A stretch of DNA of 64,000 nucleotides, taken from contig CAVULO010000009.1 in NCBI GenBank assembly GCA_963742345.1, positions 62,001-126,000 of the forward strand, read 5' to 3'. Both the position numbers and the translations under genes were made by a program. The notes under the pieces were generated by a model. The model saw nothing but the letters and a program-made list of their open reading frames with translations. It searched no databases and was not told the DNA's origin. Below, piece by piece: positions 63,158-64,000 of the stretch. The first letter of the stretch is position 1; the number at the start of each line of letters is the position of its first letter. This stretch comes from Pseudolabrys sp963742345 (GTDB taxonomy: Bacteria; Pseudomonadota; Alphaproteobacteria; Rhizobiales; Xanthobacteraceae).

Positions 63158-63233
63158 TGGCGCGCCCTAGGGGATTCGAACCCCTGTTACCGCCGTGAAA
63201 GGGCGGTGTCCTAGGCCTCTAGACGAAGGGCGC
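63158..63233 (-). tRNA. tRNA-Glu (anticodon TTC)
   Basis: 76 bases with encoded CCA (63158-63160). Acceptor GCGCCCT / AGGGCGC, D-arm region TCGTCTAGAGGCCTAGGACA, anticodon stem-loop CCGCC-CTTTCAC-GGCGG with TTC, T-arm AGGGG-TTCGAAT-CCCCT. It reads GAA and GAG glutamate codons. Confidence 0.96.
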
Positions 63234-63741
63234 GCGTGGCGGGGGTATAATGGCCTTCACCGACAGCGGCAAGCGAGCGGCGACTACCACTTTCCGGTAT
63301 TTGGCATCGACTTCCACGGTTCCTGCGGCGGCCTTGGCTGCGCCCTTTTGCAGCAGCTCGATGGAATGCTTGTCGGGCGAACGCACGAAGGCCATGACGC
63401 CGTCGCGCGGCGGCCGATTGATGGTGACGCCCGCCTTCATCAGCCGGTCGCAGGTGGCGTAGATGTCGTCGACCTCATAGGCGAGATGGCCAAAATAGCG
63501 CGCCTCGCCGTAGTCTTCGGTGTCCCAGTTATAGGTGAGCTCCACCTCGGGGCCTGGGCGGCCGGACTTCTTTGCTTGCCTCAACCAGCTTTTCGTCTTC
63601 CGGGCCGGCCAGGAAAACCAGAGTGTAGCGGTTTTTCTCGTCCACCCGGCGGCGGGTTTCCTTCAGGCCAAGCTTGTTGCAATAAAAATCGAGCGCCGCA
63701 TCGAGATCGCGAACGCGCAGCATGGTGTGCAGATATCGCAT
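63219..63741 (-). pseudogene. gloA: Glyoxalase I (lactoylglutathione lyase), one frameshift
   Basis: From ATG 63741: RYLHTMLRVRDLDAALDFYC with the first metal His, then YTLVFLAGPEDEKLVEA. The frame shifts near 63570 to GPEVELTYNWDTEDY, GHLAYEVDDIYATCDRLMKA (second metal His) and RPPRDGVMAFVRSPDKHSIE with the last Glu. The enzyme isomerises the glutathione-methylglyoxal adduct. The open frame runs on into tRNA-Glu by 15 bases, so the last residues may be another frame error or a real overlap. Confidence 0.86.
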
Positions 63742-63790
63742 AGGCTAAACCTCACTGAACTGGCTAATGGACTGTACTCACTATACAGAA

Positions 63791-64000
63791 ATGATTGCCA
63801 CTGATCTTCATACCGCGATCTCCCAGCCTGCGCGACCTGATCGAGGGCGCGTCAGTGATCGTCCCATTCACCGGGGCGGGGATCTCTACCGAATGCGGAA
63901 TCCCCGATTTCCGCTCGCCGGGGGGCTTGTGGACGAAGAATCAGCCGATCCCGTTCGACGCCTTTGTGGCGAGCCAGGAGATGCGCGACGAAGCCTGGCG
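63791..64000 (+). pseudogene. Sir2-family NAD-dependent deacetylase, cut off by the window edge, one frameshift
   Basis: ATG 63791 (MIATDLHTAIS), then one extra base near 63822 and the sirtuin start SLRDLIEGASVIVPFTGAGI. The NAD-binding GAGISTECGIPDFRSPGGLW is clear (GAGxS and GIPDFRS motifs). The rest of the gene lies outside the window. Sirtuins remove acyl groups from lysines using NAD. Confidence 0.82.

Noticed and set aside
9700..64000. Programmed ribosomal frameshifting as the cause of the many broken genes
   Set aside because: There is no common slippery sequence or downstream structure, and the breaks occur at random points in unrelated genes.
1..64000. Insertion sequences, prophage or integrative element
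   Set aside because: No transposase, integrase, phage structural or conjugation gene was recognised, and neither tRNA has a visible repeated 3' end marking an integration site.

Overview
The window looks like a chromosome segment of an alphaproteobacterium of the order Hyphomicrobiales (Rhizobiales), close to the Bradyrhizobium / Rhodopseudomonas / Xanthobacteraceae side. The signs are high G+C with strong third-position G/C, an alphaproteobacterial Sox (thiosulfate oxidation) cluster, small secreted peptides carrying GCG...HRGP...GGC motifs, an ATP12 assembly chaperone, a PccA/PccB pair and short palindromic intergenic repeats of a kind familiar from that group. This is inference from gene content. 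There is no rRNA here to settle it.

Layout. 0-9.3 kb: a cut-off GltD-like oxidoreductase, ATP12, Dps, a TPR protein, PccB, a tandem-receiver response regulator, small secreted peptides and an EamA exporter. 9.3-15.8 kb: short-chain dehydrogenase, carboxymuconolactone decarboxylase-like protein, a second drug/metabolite exporter, thioesterase, 1-Cys peroxiredoxin and a large secreted phosphodiesterase, nearly all broken by frameshifts. 15.9-21.3 kb: MgtC/DUF4010 membrane protein, PccA, gamma-glutamylcyclotransferase, acylphosphatase, LipB, an orphan FliN-like protein and tRNA-Leu. 21.4-25 kb: HdeA-like proteins and small genes, with seven palindromic repeats between them. 25-39.8 kb: two polysaccharide deacetylases, MgtE, a GGDEF/EAL protein, isovaleryl-CoA dehydrogenase, acyltransferase, FTR1 iron permease with a cupredoxin, two aldo/keto reductases, QueC with a VUT transporter, an RraA-like protein and a YdcF protein. 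39.8-48.2 kb: the sox locus. 48.3-60 kb: two related substrate-binding proteins flanking an operon of TPP enzyme, ABC transporter and aldehyde dehydrogenase, plus a lytic transglycosylase and an M23 peptidase. 60-64 kb: EF-P with its lysine-modifying enzymes EpmA and EpmB, tRNA-Glu, a glyoxalase and a cut-off sirtuin.

How genes work together. The sox locus is the main functional unit. An ArsR-family regulator with the two cysteines of persulfide sensors, SoxS and an unknown secreted protein are transcribed leftward. SoxW, SoxY, SoxZ, a fused SoxX-SoxA triheme cytochrome, SoxB, SoxC and a short SoxD are transcribed rightward. Two copies of a dyad ATTC-N8-GAAT lie in front of soxY and soxC and nowhere else that I noticed in the locus, so they are good candidate operators. 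Other coherent units are efp with epmA/epmB, queC with the VUT transporter, FTR1 with the cupredoxin, and the leftward TPP enzyme-ABC-aldehyde dehydrogenase operon.

Quality warning. More than twenty genes carry one or more frameshifts whose two sides both remain clearly homologous to the same family. They are concentrated at 9.7-15.3 kb and 53.8-64 kb, while about 20.8-40.7 and 41.6-53.8 kb are almost free of them. The pattern, single extra or missing bases inside housekeeping genes such as efp, lipB and atp12, points to uncorrected indel errors rather than gene decay. These genes are entered as pseudogene for the sequence as given, with the expected intact product named.
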